Numbered from the stretch's first letter, positions 30,758 through 39,930 are shown. The stretch is 40,556 nucleotides of DNA from CAZQVN01 sp964596775 (GCA_964596775.1 CAZQVN010000033.1:1-40556); one strand, 5' to 3'. Made by a program: numbers and translations. Notes: generated by a model from the sequence alone, not told the origin.

Positions 30758-30941
30758 AGGCTTCTTTCTGCTGTTGACCTGGAGGGACATCGTGGCCCTT
30801 GCGGTTCTGCTCCTGGTCTGGACGCTGGCGGTGTCGGGGATGTCCTACGGAGCCGGTGGCGCGAACACCGAGCGCCGGCTCACGGAACAGCGCCGCGACG
30901 CTCTCCGCCGGGAGTCTGGCGCGGGAGGGGTCAGGCGATGA
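30744..30941 (+). CDS. Small membrane protein (65 aa)
   Basis: A GTG start with aacggagg just before it. The product has one hydrophobic segment (WRDIVALAVLLLVWTLAVSG) followed by a small polar region and a basic helix (ERRLTEQRRDALRRESGAG). It overlaps both neighbours by a few bases, so translation is probably coupled. The topology would leave a charged tail on one face of the membrane. Confidence 0.55.
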   Translation: MTISEGFFLLLTWRDIVALAVLLLVWTLAVSGMSYGAGGANTERRLTEQRRDALRRESGAGGVRR

Positions 30942-31054
30942 CAAGCAACGTTTTCGTCTTCTGGTACTGGGTCGGCAAGCTCGCCCTCTGGTCCCTGGTC
31001 ATTGCGGTCGCCTGGTCGTCCGGGTGGGTTGCGCGGGACATGCGGGGCCGGTGA
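30938..31054 (+). CDS. Very small membrane protein (38 aa)
   Basis: This frame starts at an ATG that overlaps the preceding stop as ATGA and ends as TGATG with the next start. The peptide has an aromatic-rich span (VFVFWYWVGKLALWSLVIAV) and a basic end (ARDMRGR). It is below most gene-caller cutoffs but is supported by the double overlap and by the membrane theme of its neighbours. Confidence 0.45.
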   Translation: MTSNVFVFWYWVGKLALWSLVIAVAWSSGWVARDMRGR

Positions 31055-31266
31055 TGGACACGACGGAATACCAGAACCTCGCGTGCCTCTGGATCAACGA
31101 CAGGGGTCTCCGTTCGACGGTGGACGAGCTCGTGAAGCTGGCCTACGAGGCCGGAAGGAAGTCGGCCCAGGGGGGCCGTGAGAAGTCCGGGCCCGCGGAA
31201 GCACCCGCGAGCCCGGTGGAGGTCAGCGCGCCCGCCGTAACGGCGGGGCGTCAACTGCCGGGATAG
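31054..31266 (+). CDS. Hypothetical small protein (70 aa)
   Basis: The ATG at 31054 overlaps the stop of the tiny membrane gene. The product has a helical first half (TTEYQNLACLWINDRGLRST, ELVKLAYEAGRK) and a low-complexity Pro/Ala-rich tail (EAPASPVEVSAPAVTA). It is probably coupled to the genes before it. No motif is visible. Confidence 0.55.
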   Translation: MDTTEYQNLACLWINDRGLRSTVDELVKLAYEAGRKSAQGGREKSGPAEAPASPVEVSAPAVTAGRQLPG

Positions 31267-31285
31267 TCCGGCTGGAGGTAAGCGC

Positions 31286-32422
31286 ATGTCAAGCATGGTT
31301 CCTGCCCGCATCACCGAAACCCTGCCGTCGAAACCCGTGGCGTCGGCGGTCGAAGTCCGGAACACAATCGAAGCCCTGAGATCTCAGGCGAACGTTCTGA
31401 CCCCGACGGTGGTCATGGACTTCATCCCGCAGATGCACCGGGTCTCCTTCGGCGCAGTGATGTTCGACACCGGTGCCGACGGAAAATCGAAGGACGTCTA
31501 TCACACCAACCGGTTCCTGAAGGACAACGAGCGCGCGCCGTCGAAGACCGGCCTGCTCAAGATCCTGTCCGCTGCCGGATGGTCCATCGTCGAGTCCCGG
31601 CGGACCGACGACCGGAAGGACCCGCTGTTCTGCGAGTACCAGGTCATGATCGAGGGGGTTCAGCTCGACGGAAACCGGACCCGGATCGTCGGTACAAAGG
31701 CCGTCGACCTCCGCGATGGTTCCGGCCAAACCGCGGCGATGAAGGATCGCCAGCTCGCGCAGGAGCGCGCGAACATCGATACCCTGGCCGAAACGAAGGC
31801 GCTCCTCCGTGCGATCCGGGCGGCCTTCTCCCTCTCGCAGAAGTACACGGTCGAGGAGCTGAACCGCCCCTTCATCATCCCCAAGCTCGTACCGGACCTC
31901 GATACGTCGGATCCGGTGGTGCGTCAACTGGTCGCCGCCAAGGCGCTCGGGATCACCGGTACGCTCTACGGGCCCGACAAGAGGGCGATCGAGGCCCCCG
32001 AGGAAGAAGTGCGGACCGTGACCGTGGCGGACGACGACTACGACACCGAGACCGGCGAGGTCCGGGAGACCGCGACCGCGGAGGACGATCGGAACCCGAC
32101 CCAGGCGATTTCGCGGGCGGTGGGTCCGATCGGCGATGACGACCTGGGCGGCGCACCCCCGGCCCCCGCTGCCGCGGCGCAGGATCACGTCTGCACGTGC
32201 CCCTGCGGATGCCAGGGTTCGATCACGGCTGATCTCGCGGCGAAGTCCACGGAACAGGTCGGGGCGCCGCGGTGCAAGCTCTGCTACCCGGCCCGGTTCT
32301 TCGACTACCACAAGCACATGCATCTGAACAGCCTGAAGCTCCCGAAGTACCCGAACGGCATGACGCCCATCGAGGCGGACAACCACGCGCGCGCCGCGCG
32401 GGACAAGGCGGGTGCGAAGTGA
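31286..32422 (+). CDS. Recombination-associated protein with Cys-rich C-terminus
   Basis: An ATG after ctggaggtaa gives 378 aa. The first 240 residues form a mixed domain (KTGLLKILSAAGWSIVESRR, CEYQVMIEGVQLDG). They include a helical RALL-type stretch, LAETKALLRAIRAAFSLSQK, that resembles single-strand annealing proteins, though I cannot name the family with certainty. An acidic linker follows. The last 80 residues hold a Cys cluster, CTCPCGCQ and later CKLCYPARFF, a likely zinc ribbon. It overlaps the SbcD gene as GTGA, which suggests an exonuclease-annealase module. Confidence 0.55.
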   Translation: MSSMVPARITETLPSKPVASAVEVRNTIEALRSQANVLTPTVVMDFIPQMHRVSFGAVMFDTGADGKSKDVYHTNRFLKDNERAPSKTGLLKILSAAGWSIVESRRTDDRKDPLFCEYQVMIEGVQLDGNRTRIVGTKAVDLRDGSGQTAAMKDRQLAQERANIDTLAETKALLRAIRAAFSLSQKYTVEELNRPFIIPKLVPDLDTSDPVVRQLVAAKALGITGTLYGPDKRAIEAPEEEVRTVTVADDDYDTETGEVRETATAEDDRNPTQAISRAVGPIGDDDLGGAPPAPAAAAQDHVCTCPCGCQGSITADLAAKSTEQVGAPRCKLCYPARFFDYHKHMHLNSLKLPKYPNGMTPIEADNHARAARDKAGAK

Positions 32423-33690
32423 TCCGCATCGCTCACATCGCCGATTCGCATTTCGACGAGCACAACCGCCTGGAAGACAACATCGCGGTGCATGACGCTT
32501 TTCTTGAGGCCGCGGCCGAGGCGAAGGTGGACCTGATCGTTCATGCCGGGGACTTCTTCGAGAGGAAGAGTTCCCCGGCGGAACGGAAGGCCCTGACCCG
32601 CTTCCTGGACCGGGCGTCGAGTTTCGCCAAGGTCTGCGGCGTGAGAGGTAACCACGACGCCGAGGATGACCTCTTTCCGTTCAACTATATGAGCGGGGGG
32701 ACGTTTGTTTCGGATCGCCCGACCGTGGAGCCCGGCAGCGCCCTCGATCTCGCCACGTGGGCAACCTGCGGCATTCGTGTCCTCACCCTCCCCTGGTTCA
32801 CTAAGGCGCACCTGGTCGCCGCGACGTCTCCGGACGTGGAAGCGGCCTCCACCACCCGCGACACGATCGCGGCGGCCAGGGCCCTCCTCACCGCTCTCCG
32901 CGCCGAGGCTTCGCGCGTGGCGGCCGAGGGTGGGGTTCCGATCCTCGTTGGCCACGTTCAGGTGGCCGGGAGCGAAACGTCGACCGGCCAGACCCTGATC
33001 GGCCAGACCGTGGAGCTCTCTCCCGGCGACCTCGCGGATGTCGGCTGCGCCTACGTGGCGCTTGGCCACATTCACCGGCACCAGGCGTGGGGGAACGTCG
33101 TTTACTCCGGAAGCCCGCAGCGGATGAACTTCGGGGAGCCGGAGGAGAAGGGCTGGGTCCTGGTCGAGATCGACCCGGAGCGGTGGCAGGAGCCCGGCGG
33201 GGTGCGGTGGGAGTTCCGCCCCCTGCCGGCGCGGCGGATCGTGCTGCTAGAGGCGGACTGGTCTGACGAATTGTCCGTGGACAAGCTGGCCAGCGTTGGT
33301 ATCGACCAACATTGTTTCGCTCTGTCGTGCCGCGACGAGGTACGCGGGAGTCTCGTCAGGTTCCGCTACCGGATCAGGTCACAGGATCTCCACTACGTCG
33401 ACGAGGCGGCCATCAGGAAGGTCTTCGAGGCCGACGGCGCCCACTCCGTGAAGCTCGAAGCCGTGATCCAGCACGAGACCCGGGCCCGGTGCGAGGAGAT
33501 CGTTTCCGCGCAGTCGATTCAGGAGAAGGTGGTGGCGTACTGGGACGCGAAGGGCCTGTACGAAAACGACCCCCACGCGCGCGCCCGCATCCTGGACAAG
33601 CTGGCCATGCTGGAGACCCCCTATCACGTCCTGACCGCGCCGGAAGTGTTCTACGTGAATGCGGAGGAGGTGACCGATGCGGCTTCGTAA
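32419..33690 (+). CDS. sbcD: SbcD-like (Mre11 family) nuclease subunit
   Basis: The GTG at 32419 gives 423 aa. The metallophosphoesterase motifs are all visible. D-x-H lies at residues 9-11 (IADSHFDEH), GDFFE around residue 45 (HAGDFFERK) and GNHD at 77-80 (VRGNHDAED). GHVQ (VGHVQVAG) and GHIHRHQ follow near residues 190 and 230. The C-terminal cap is less conserved. With the SbcC-like ATPase it would form a nuclease that trims DNA ends or cuts hairpins in replicating phage DNA, like T4 gp46/gp47. Confidence 0.88.
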   Translation: MIRIAHIADSHFDEHNRLEDNIAVHDAFLEAAAEAKVDLIVHAGDFFERKSSPAERKALTRFLDRASSFAKVCGVRGNHDAEDDLFPFNYMSGGTFVSDRPTVEPGSALDLATWATCGIRVLTLPWFTKAHLVAATSPDVEAASTTRDTIAAARALLTALRAEASRVAAEGGVPILVGHVQVAGSETSTGQTLIGQTVELSPGDLADVGCAYVALGHIHRHQAWGNVVYSGSPQRMNFGEPEEKGWVLVEIDPERWQEPGGVRWEFRPLPARRIVLLEADWSDELSVDKLASVGIDQHCFALSCRDEVRGSLVRFRYRIRSQDLHYVDEAAIRKVFEADGAHSVKLEAVIQHETRARCEEIVSAQSIQEKVVAYWDAKGLYENDPHARARILDKLAMLETPYHVLTAPEVFYVNAEEVTDAAS

Positions 33691-36145
33691 ACTCGGCTTC
33701 CGCGGCCTGACGCGGTTCACGGACTCCGAACCGGTCCTGATCGAGTTCGACTCCCCGGGCCTCCTCGCCCTGGTCGGAGAGAACGGCGCCGGGAAGACGA
33801 CCGCCCTCGAGGCGGTTGCGGTGGCGCTGTACAAGAAGTTCCCCTCTCGCCCCGGCTTCTACGAGAACTTCAGCGGCCGGGACGCCTTCGTGCATGCCGT
33901 ATTCGATGACCGCGGGAAATCTCTGGAGGTGCGGGTCACCGTTGATGCGGAGCGGCGGACCTGCGAGTCCTACGTCTTCGAGGACGGGTCCCCGCTGACG
34001 GACGGGAAGGCGGCGTCCTTCGACGCTGTGGTCCGGGAGCGGTTCGGGTCTTCCGACCTGTTCCTTTCGTCCGTCTTCGCGGCCCAGAACAAGGCCGGCT
34101 CGTTCCTGTCGATGCCGAAGGGCGGCCGGAAGGCGCTGTTCGCGGAGCTGCTCCAGCTCGGGCGCCTGGAAGAACTGGCGGCGGACGCCCGGGCCCGGAG
34201 GCAGAGTGCCGACTCTGACCTGGTGCGCCTCCGTGAGTCGATTGCCTCTCTTTCACGTGAAACGGAACCGCTGCCCGGCCTCGAGGAGGACCTGGCCGGC
34301 CTGTCGTCAGCACTGGACTCCCTCGCCGGAACCCTCCGGACCGCCCGGGAAGAGGAGCACGCGGCCACGGCCGCGGTGGAGCGGGCCCGGGGGGCGCGTG
34401 AGCAGTTGAGGGCCCTCGAGGCTGCGGAGGGGTCGGCCCGCGCCGCTCTTTCCGCCGCGGAGAGGGCCCTCACTGCGGCGCGTGACCGGATACCGCAGGC
34501 GAACCGTCGGCACAATGAGGCGATCGGTTCCATCGAGGCACGGAGCCTGCAGGCGCAGCGATCGAGGCAGGACGCGGAGGACAGGTATCAGGCGACGGAG
34601 AAACGCATCCGTGAGCAGCGGGAAAAGCTGGAGGCGGTGCTCTCGCGCGAGGCCGAGATCCGCGACGCCGAGAAGGAGGTGCGCGAGCTGGAGCGCGAGG
34701 AGGCATTGATCCTCGCCGCGATGAAGGAGCACGAGTCGGCCGTGGTCCGACGCACGAGCGCCGAGCACGATGTGGACCTGGCTGCCGAGCGGATGGAGAA
34801 CTGGAAGCAGCAGCGCGCGCGCGAAATCGATACGCTACGGCTCCAGATGGAGTTGCTGGACGCCGTGCCGTGCACCGCCGCGCCCGAGTGGGTCTGCGAG
34901 CCCGGGGGCCTCGACGGGGTGGATCTCGCTGAAACCTGTCCCCTTCTGGCGAACGCCCGTAAGTCCCGTGCGGCAGTGGCAGAGCTGGAAGGGGCGCTTG
35001 TTCCTGAGTCCCTGAGACTGGCCGTCGAATCTGCGACGGCAGCCCTGCGCGAGGCCGAGGACAACTGCAAGGCGCTCTCACAGAACGCCGAGGTCCGCCG
35101 GGCCCGGCTGCACCTGATCCAGGTCGAGGATCTCCCCAGGGCCGGCGGGATCGCCGTCCTGGCGTCTGCCCTGGCCGGGGCCCGCGACGCCATGGGAAGC
35201 CTCACTCAACAGCAGGCCGAAGCGGTCACGGCGCTCACCAGCGGCCGGGGGCAGAGTGATGAGGCTCTCCGGAGGCTGGCCGACGAAAGGGTCGGCGCCG
35301 AGGAGCGGCTGGCCGAGGAGACCGCCGACGCCCGCCAGGAGATCGCCGAGCGGGAGGCCGAGGCGGAGGAAGCGCGGAAGCGCCACCTCTCGGCATCCCT
35401 GGCGCTCGAGACCGCCCGCCGAAATCTCGTCGCCGGCGACGAGGCGTCGTCGCTCGCCACTCTCGCTGAGCGCCGGAAGGCCCGGGAGGATGCGGAGCGG
35501 GCCCTGTCGGAAGCGACCGCGAAGAAGGCTACCGTCGAGGAGCGGATCCGCCACCTGCGGGAGAGGCTCGACGTGCTGGAGAAGGAGCAGCTCCGCGTGG
35601 AGTTCGCCGAGCGCGAGGTCGGCGACTGGCGGGCCCTGGAGGAGGCGCTCGGCCAGAACGGGGTCCAGGCGCTCGAAATCGACGCGGCGGGCCCGGAGGT
35701 GGCCCGGCTCACGAACGAGCTGCTGGAGGCGACCTACGGGCCCCGGTTCTCGCTCCAGTTCGAGACGCTCCGCGAGAAGAAATCGAAGGCCGGGGAGTTC
35801 TCCGAGGTCTTCGACGTGCGGGTTTTCGACGGCGGAGCGGAGCGGCAGGTGGAGGCCCTGTCCGGCGGGGAGCGGGTTGTGGTCGGTGAGGCGCTAGGCC
35901 TCGCGCTCTCCATCTTCAACGCCCGGAAGTCGGGGATCCGCTGGGAGACTTTGTTCCGCGACGAGACCGCGGGGGCGCTGGATCCGGAGAACGCGAGCCG
36001 GTACGTGTCGATGCTCCGCCGTGCGCTGGAGCTTGGCGGGTTCAGCCAGTGCGTGTTCATCGCGCATCTGCCGGCGGTCTACGAGTCGGCGGACGTTCAG
36101 GTTCTGATCGAAGGCGGCCGGGTGGACTTCGCGGTCGTGAACTGA
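33677..36145 (+). CDS. sbcC: SbcC-like (Rad50 family) SMC ATPase
   Basis: The 822-aa protein overlaps the SbcD gene. It has Walker A GENGAGKTT (34-42), Q-loop region AAQNKAGSF, and two long coiled-coil arms. The hook region has three Cys (VPCTAAPEWVCEPG and ETCPLLANA). The ABC signature LSGGERVVVGEALG precedes Walker B and D-loop (LFRDETAGALDPEN). It is shorter than E. coli SbcC, as usual for phage forms. The hook is a variant: the CxxC pair is replaced by a spaced Cys set. It would gate the SbcD nuclease by ATP hydrolysis. Confidence 0.88.
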   Translation: MRLRKLGFRGLTRFTDSEPVLIEFDSPGLLALVGENGAGKTTALEAVAVALYKKFPSRPGFYENFSGRDAFVHAVFDDRGKSLEVRVTVDAERRTCESYVFEDGSPLTDGKAASFDAVVRERFGSSDLFLSSVFAAQNKAGSFLSMPKGGRKALFAELLQLGRLEELAADARARRQSADSDLVRLRESIASLSRETEPLPGLEEDLAGLSSALDSLAGTLRTAREEEHAATAAVERARGAREQLRALEAAEGSARAALSAAERALTAARDRIPQANRRHNEAIGSIEARSLQAQRSRQDAEDRYQATEKRIREQREKLEAVLSREAEIRDAEKEVRELEREEALILAAMKEHESAVVRRTSAEHDVDLAAERMENWKQQRAREIDTLRLQMELLDAVPCTAAPEWVCEPGGLDGVDLAETCPLLANARKSRAAVAELEGALVPESLRLAVESATAALREAEDNCKALSQNAEVRRARLHLIQVEDLPRAGGIAVLASALAGARDAMGSLTQQQAEAVTALTSGRGQSDEALRRLADERVGAEERLAEETADARQEIAEREAEAEEARKRHLSASLALETARRNLVAGDEASSLATLAERRKAREDAERALSEATAKKATVEERIRHLRERLDVLEKEQLRVEFAEREVGDWRALEEALGQNGVQALEIDAAGPEVARLTNELLEATYGPRFSLQFETLREKKSKAGEFSEVFDVRVFDGGAERQVEALSGGERVVVGEALGLALSIFNARKSGIRWETLFRDETAGALDPENASRYVSMLRRALELGGFSQCVFIAHLPAVYESADVQVLIEGGRVDFAVVN

Positions 36146-36170
36146 GATTTCCCGGCACTCGGCCGGACAC

Positions 36171-36210
36171 GACGCCCCCCGCTGCACTCTGGCGAGACGG
36201 CGGGGGCGTC
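36171..36210 (+). terminator. Hairpin terminator after the SbcC gene
   Basis: gacgcccccc-gc (36171-36182) pairs with gcgggggcgtc (36200-36210), with one bulged C, over a 17-nt loop. It starts 26 bases after the stop. It is followed by aagtttcatt rather than a clean T-run, so termination may be partial. It splits the nuclease operon from the next small genes. Confidence 0.6.
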
Positions 36211-36237
36211 AAGTTTCATTCAACGTGGAGGATCAAG

Positions 36238-36459
36238 GTGGAACTGACCGAACACAACGCCCTGACGAAGTGGGCGAAGAAGCAGTTTGCCGACAGCGTG
36301 AAGACGGTGTCGGTGGTGTCGTGTACGGACCCGCGCGCGAAGGGGTACGCGCTGCTGGCGGTGACGAAAGGCGGCCTCCTGGTCTCGGTCCACATCGGCC
36401 CGGCGGCAGGAGCGAAGTGTGCGATCAGCCGGATCGCGAAACAGCGGGCGTTCGCCTGA
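36238..36459 (+). CDS. Hypothetical small basic protein
   Basis: A GTG at 36238 has ggagg six bases before it and gives 73 aa; the longer frame runs back into the SbcC gene. The product has a helical start (VELTEHNALTKWAKKQFADS) and two strands (KTVSVVSCTDPRAKGYALLA, KGGLLVSVHIGPA). It ends in a basic helix. It may be a small nucleic-acid-binding protein, but no family is recognised. Confidence 0.6.
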   Translation: MELTEHNALTKWAKKQFADSVKTVSVVSCTDPRAKGYALLAVTKGGLLVSVHIGPAAGAKCAISRIAKQRAFA

Positions 36460-36481
36460 TCCTGTGTGAGTGTATGAGTTT

Positions 36482-36607
36482 GTGCAGCGTGCCGCGCATC
36501 TTTCAATTTTCGGTCGGATGAGTGGTCCCGGACGGAAGTGAAGGGGCCGGTTGGTGTGGTGCGCGACGGGGAATCCGTAACAGATCATCCGTAGCGGCAC
36601 GCTGCAC
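36482..36607 (+). ncRNA. Structured RNA or leader element
   Basis: A perfect 14-bp inverted repeat (36482-36495 with 36594-36607) encloses 98 nt. Nested within are cggatga (36515-36521) with tcatccg (36585-36591), ggtccc with ggggcc, and acgg with ccgt. Such layered pairing is not expected by chance and gives a multi-branched fold of 126 nt. It ends 19 bases before the first possible start of the next gene. It may be a small RNA or a cis-acting leader, for example a ligand-sensing one. Confidence 0.6.
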
Positions 36608-36673
36608 GTTTAACCTGGAGGCGAAGTGAGCGAAGAAGATAGCAGCGGCGTAACTTCTAACGGAGGGAAAGCA

Positions 36674-36927
36674 ATGAAAGCAGTTCTCGTAACAACGCAG
36701 CACCGTGGCGTGTTCTTTGGCTTCGTGCCGGACGATCAGGACATGAACGCCAGGACGATGGCACTCAAGGATGCACGCATGGCAATCAGGTGGGCCACGA
36801 CGAAGGGTGTGGCAGAACTGGCCCACATCGGGCCGAACACAAACAGTCGGATCGGCGCACCGGCGGACATTCCGGCGCTCCACGACATCACGGCGGTGTG
36901 GGCCGTTACCGATGTGGCGGTGGAAAA

Positions 36928-36940
<13 letters not shown>
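36674..36940 (+). CDS. DUF6948-like small protein
   Basis: I chose the ATG at 36674 with cggaggg seven bases before it, because related proteins start MKAVLVTT. A GTG at 36626 also has ggagg and would add 16 residues. The 88-aa product has AVLVTTQHRGVFFGFVPDDQ, MALKDARMAIRWATTKGVAE and a conserved end, LAHIGPNTNSRIGAPADIPA and ITAVWAVTDVAVEKW. I recall this pattern from small proteins of unknown function in phages and prophages. It lies behind the structured RNA element. Confidence 0.75.
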
Positions 36941-37541
<601 letters not shown>

Positions 37542-37545
<4 letters not shown>

Positions 37546-38216
37546 CCGACCGTAAAGATAGCGGCGGCATCTCCCTCGGGGAGGTCCTGCTGGCCGTGGT
37601 GCTCGTCGCGCTGATATTGACCCTCGCCGGTTGCACGGCGGCACCGCCGCTTTCGCGCAACGCCCTGTCCGGGGCGGCGGTGCCTGCTGTGTCTGATTCT
37701 TCCCTTGCGGCTGGCGCGTTGGACGCAGACGGAACCACCCGGCACGGCGCTGCTGTGTTGCCCGTGTCGGCCGCCAGTCCGCAAGGGTCTTTTACAAGCG
37801 CCGACTCCGTGGTCCTCGCCATCCGTCTCAAGGACGGATCGCAAGCGCCAGGGGGCACGGCATGGGTGTACGCGGCGGACAGCGTGAGCATCGAGCGCAA
37901 CACGCTGCTCCGCACCGCTGGCCCCGAGGCGTTCCGGCTCGGCCTCGACGCCACCGAAGCGACGGTAGCGCCGGGAGACACGGCCTACGTCCGAGTCCGG
38001 CGCGGCCCGACGTTCTGCACCGCGTTCGCGTTCCACGCCACGAACCAAGCGATGGGGCGCGAGAAGGACGGCGGCAGGCAGTACGCCACGCCGATAGTGC
38101 CGCTCAACTGGTACGGGGATACTTCGCTCGATGGGGATACCGTGAGCGTGACCGTGGCGTTCGATCCCATTCCGACGCGAACGCCTTGCTTTCAGACTGG
38201 GGGAGAATGTCCGTGA
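37542..38216 (+). CDS. Putative lipoprotein, early region
   Basis: The ATG overlaps the repeat-gene stop as ATGA. The 224-aa product has a rather long N-terminal part (MTDRKDSGGISLGEV), then a hydrophobic core and lipobox LLAVVLVALILTLAGCTA with Cys31. The mature region is rich in small residues and appears beta-like (ADSVVLAIRLKDGSQAPGGT, GDTAYVRVRRGPTFCTAFAF). It has no recognised domain. Being in the early block, it could alter the host surface early in infection. Confidence 0.6.
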
Positions 38217-38395
38217 AATGGCTCAAGAGAGAACTGCGCGACTTTACTGTCATGCTCAGCGGATACTGCGCCTGCGAAATGCTCAACGGCTCGAACGACT
38301 ACGGCTACAGGCTCTTGTGTGGAGGAACTGGACTTGTGCTTTACCTGTGGGCGCGCCGCCATCCGAAGCCGAAGGAAGTGAAGAATGAAGATTGA
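38207..38395 (+). CDS. Small protein with one hydrophobic segment
   Basis: The ATG at 38207 has gggggaga just before it and overlaps the end of the lipoprotein gene by 10 nt. The 62-aa product has a start KWLKRELRDFTVMLSGYC and a hydrophobic segment (YRLLCGGTGLVLYLWARRHP). A charged end (KEVKNED) follows. The next start overlaps its 3' end. No motif is known to me. Confidence 0.5.
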   Translation: MSVKWLKRELRDFTVMLSGYCACEMLNGSNDYGYRLLCGGTGLVLYLWARRHPKPKEVKNED

Positions 38396-38708
38396 ATATC
38401 GCGTGACGTGGCGGCGCGATGGGTGCGCGCCTAGACGCAAGGTGTACAAGACACGGCGCGGACTAGACCGATGGATTCTTCTGCTGACCGGAACGGCGGA
38501 ACAGTTCTACGGTTCCGATGTGGACGAACGCGCCTGCTGCACTGGGTACCAATGTGGCTGCGAAGGCATAACCAAGCGAGACGACTTCAATGCGAGACGA
38601 CGAGAGTTTCCGGCCATAGTCGAGGGTCCAAAGGTCGAGGTCCGCACGGTGGGAGAATGGACGGAGGGGAATCCTGATGAAGTACCGAATCCAGATAACG
38701 AAGGTTGA
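38385..38708 (+). CDS. Hypothetical protein with Cys cluster
   Basis: The ATG at 38385 follows aaggaagtgaag and gives 107 aa. The product is basic at the start (VTWRRDGCAPRRKVYKTRRG) and holds CCTGYQCGC near the middle, which might bind a metal. An acidic tail follows (EWTEGNPDEVPNPDNEG). It overlaps both neighbours. It is one of a ladder of short genes with no known function. Confidence 0.55.
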   Translation: MKIEYRVTWRRDGCAPRRKVYKTRRGLDRWILLLTGTAEQFYGSDVDERACCTGYQCGCEGITKRDDFNARRREFPAIVEGPKVEVRTVGEWTEGNPDEVPNPDNEG

Positions 38709-38889
38709 GCCGAACCCGAAGTATGACCCGAACCGAAGGTCCTACAACCCTCCGCCGCGAGAGTTCGAGCATACCGCCCTCACGATGGACCTGACTGCCC
38801 GTGAGTTCGACGCGGTGCGGCGTGCGTGTCTCGTCGTGATGGGCGGCGGGAATGACGAGCGGATCACGATACGGGGGGCCGAAGAATGA
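38677..38889 (+). CDS. Hypothetical small protein (70 aa)
   Basis: The ATG at 38677 has ggaggggaatcctg upstream, inside the preceding gene. The product has a strand-like start (YRIQITKVEPNPKYDPN) and a helix (DLTAREFDAVRRACLVVMGG), a typical beta-alpha small protein. It ends as ATGA with the next gene. Confidence 0.6.
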   Translation: MKYRIQITKVEPNPKYDPNRRSYNPPPREFEHTALTMDLTAREFDAVRRACLVVMGGGNDERITIRGAEE

Positions 38890-39377
38890 AACATCTAACC
38901 GAAGCCGAGATTGCGGCGCAGCGGGATCGCTTCAAAGAGAGACCGTGGAAGTATCCGATGAAATGGATCATCGACTTCGAGGCCAGAGCGGAGGCCGAGC
39001 GGCAGGTGCGGGAGATCATGCGGATTGTTGACGACTTTGACAGATTGTCGCCAGCCAACTTCGAGGCGAAGCATGGAGTCAACGCGGAGGACGATGGACT
39101 CGGTGCCCTGATTCGGGCCGCCATCCTCAAGGAGTCGAACGATGAGCGACGCGAAGATGAGCCTCAAGCCGATACGCAAGCTGATCTGCTACGCCTCAGA
39201 GACCGGGCGCTAGAGGGGTTGATGGCTGCACTAATGGCGATGGTGGACGCGGACCACGACGCCCACACCCGCGCCGTTGCGCTCCGGGTGGCGAAGGAGT
39301 CTGCGCTCATGGCTCTTGCAGACGGGCAGGTTCCAGACATCGAAGCAATCGTCACCCGAGTGATGGAGGAAGAATGA
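38886..39377 (+). CDS. Hypothetical helical protein
   Basis: The 163-aa product is charged and mainly helical: LTEAEIAAQRDRFKERPWKY, FEARAEAERQVREIMRIVDD, LLRLRDRALEGLMAALMAMV and ALRVAKESALMALADGQVPD. It overlaps both neighbours as ATGA. No coiled-coil family or enzymatic motif is clear. Function unknown. Confidence 0.6.
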   Translation: MKHLTEAEIAAQRDRFKERPWKYPMKWIIDFEARAEAERQVREIMRIVDDFDRLSPANFEAKHGVNAEDDGLGALIRAAILKESNDERREDEPQADTQADLLRLRDRALEGLMAALMAMVDADHDAHTRAVALRVAKESALMALADGQVPDIEAIVTRVMEEE

Positions 39378-39439
39378 GGAAACTCCGCAGGTGGTGGCTC
39401 GTCTACATACGCGGCATCTGCCCGGAGGTAAAACCATGA
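39374..39439 (+). CDS. Possible 21-aa peptide gene
   Basis: An ATG overlapping the upstream stop as ATGA opens a 21-aa frame (MRKLRRWWLVYIRGICPEV, then KP). Its stop overlaps the next start as ATGA. The peptide is basic and Trp-rich. It may be a real micro-gene or only a coupling leader for the next gene; the evidence is thin. Confidence 0.35.
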   Translation: MRKLRRWWLVYIRGICPEVKP

Positions 39440-39927
39440 CCACCCCGAAGCCGTTGACGCGGGAGGAGTGGGGGCCTACGAAGCAACTCCTGACCCCGAT
39501 GTACGCGCCGGGTGATCCGATGCACCGCATCTGCGCCACCATCGACGCCTACTTCGCCCTCGCGGATGCGATCTACTCTTTCGGTGAATGTCCAGTCGAA
39601 CAGGCGCGAGAGATTCCGCCTGACCAGTTTCTCAGGACTCGGGCGGTGTCGGTTCGTGAGTTTAACGAACGCATCGCCGCCCTCGAAGCGCGGCACGCCA
39701 AGATCATCGAAAGCTGGAAGCGTGAGGAACAGCTTTGGGTCAAAGCCGAAGCGCGGCACGAAGCGGAGTTGGTGGAGGTGGCTGATCGTGTGGCCCAATG
39801 GGTTGACCTGCACCACGACATACCGAAGATTATCGGTGACGCCATCGCCGCCGTGAAAGCGAGGCGCGAGAAGTGTATCTGTAAGTACGGGTTCGGAATG
39901 AACCTGAGTTGTCCGGTTCACAAGTGA
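39436..39927 (+). CDS. Hypothetical protein, last gene before the RNA locus
   Basis: The ATG at 39436 has cccggagg just upstream and gives 163 aa; an earlier GTG lies in the tiny frame before it. The product has a helical start (TREEWGPTKQLLTPMYAP), a long central helix (FNERIAALEARHAKIIESWK) and a C-terminal CICKYGFGMNLSCPVH, which may bind zinc. It is followed at once by the gene-free structured segment. Confidence 0.65.
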   Translation: MTTPKPLTREEWGPTKQLLTPMYAPGDPMHRICATIDAYFALADAIYSFGECPVEQAREIPPDQFLRTRAVSVREFNERIAALEARHAKIIESWKREEQLWVKAEARHEAELVEVADRVAQWVDLHHDIPKIIGDAIAAVKARREKCICKYGFGMNLSCPVHK

Positions 39928-39930
39928 CTT

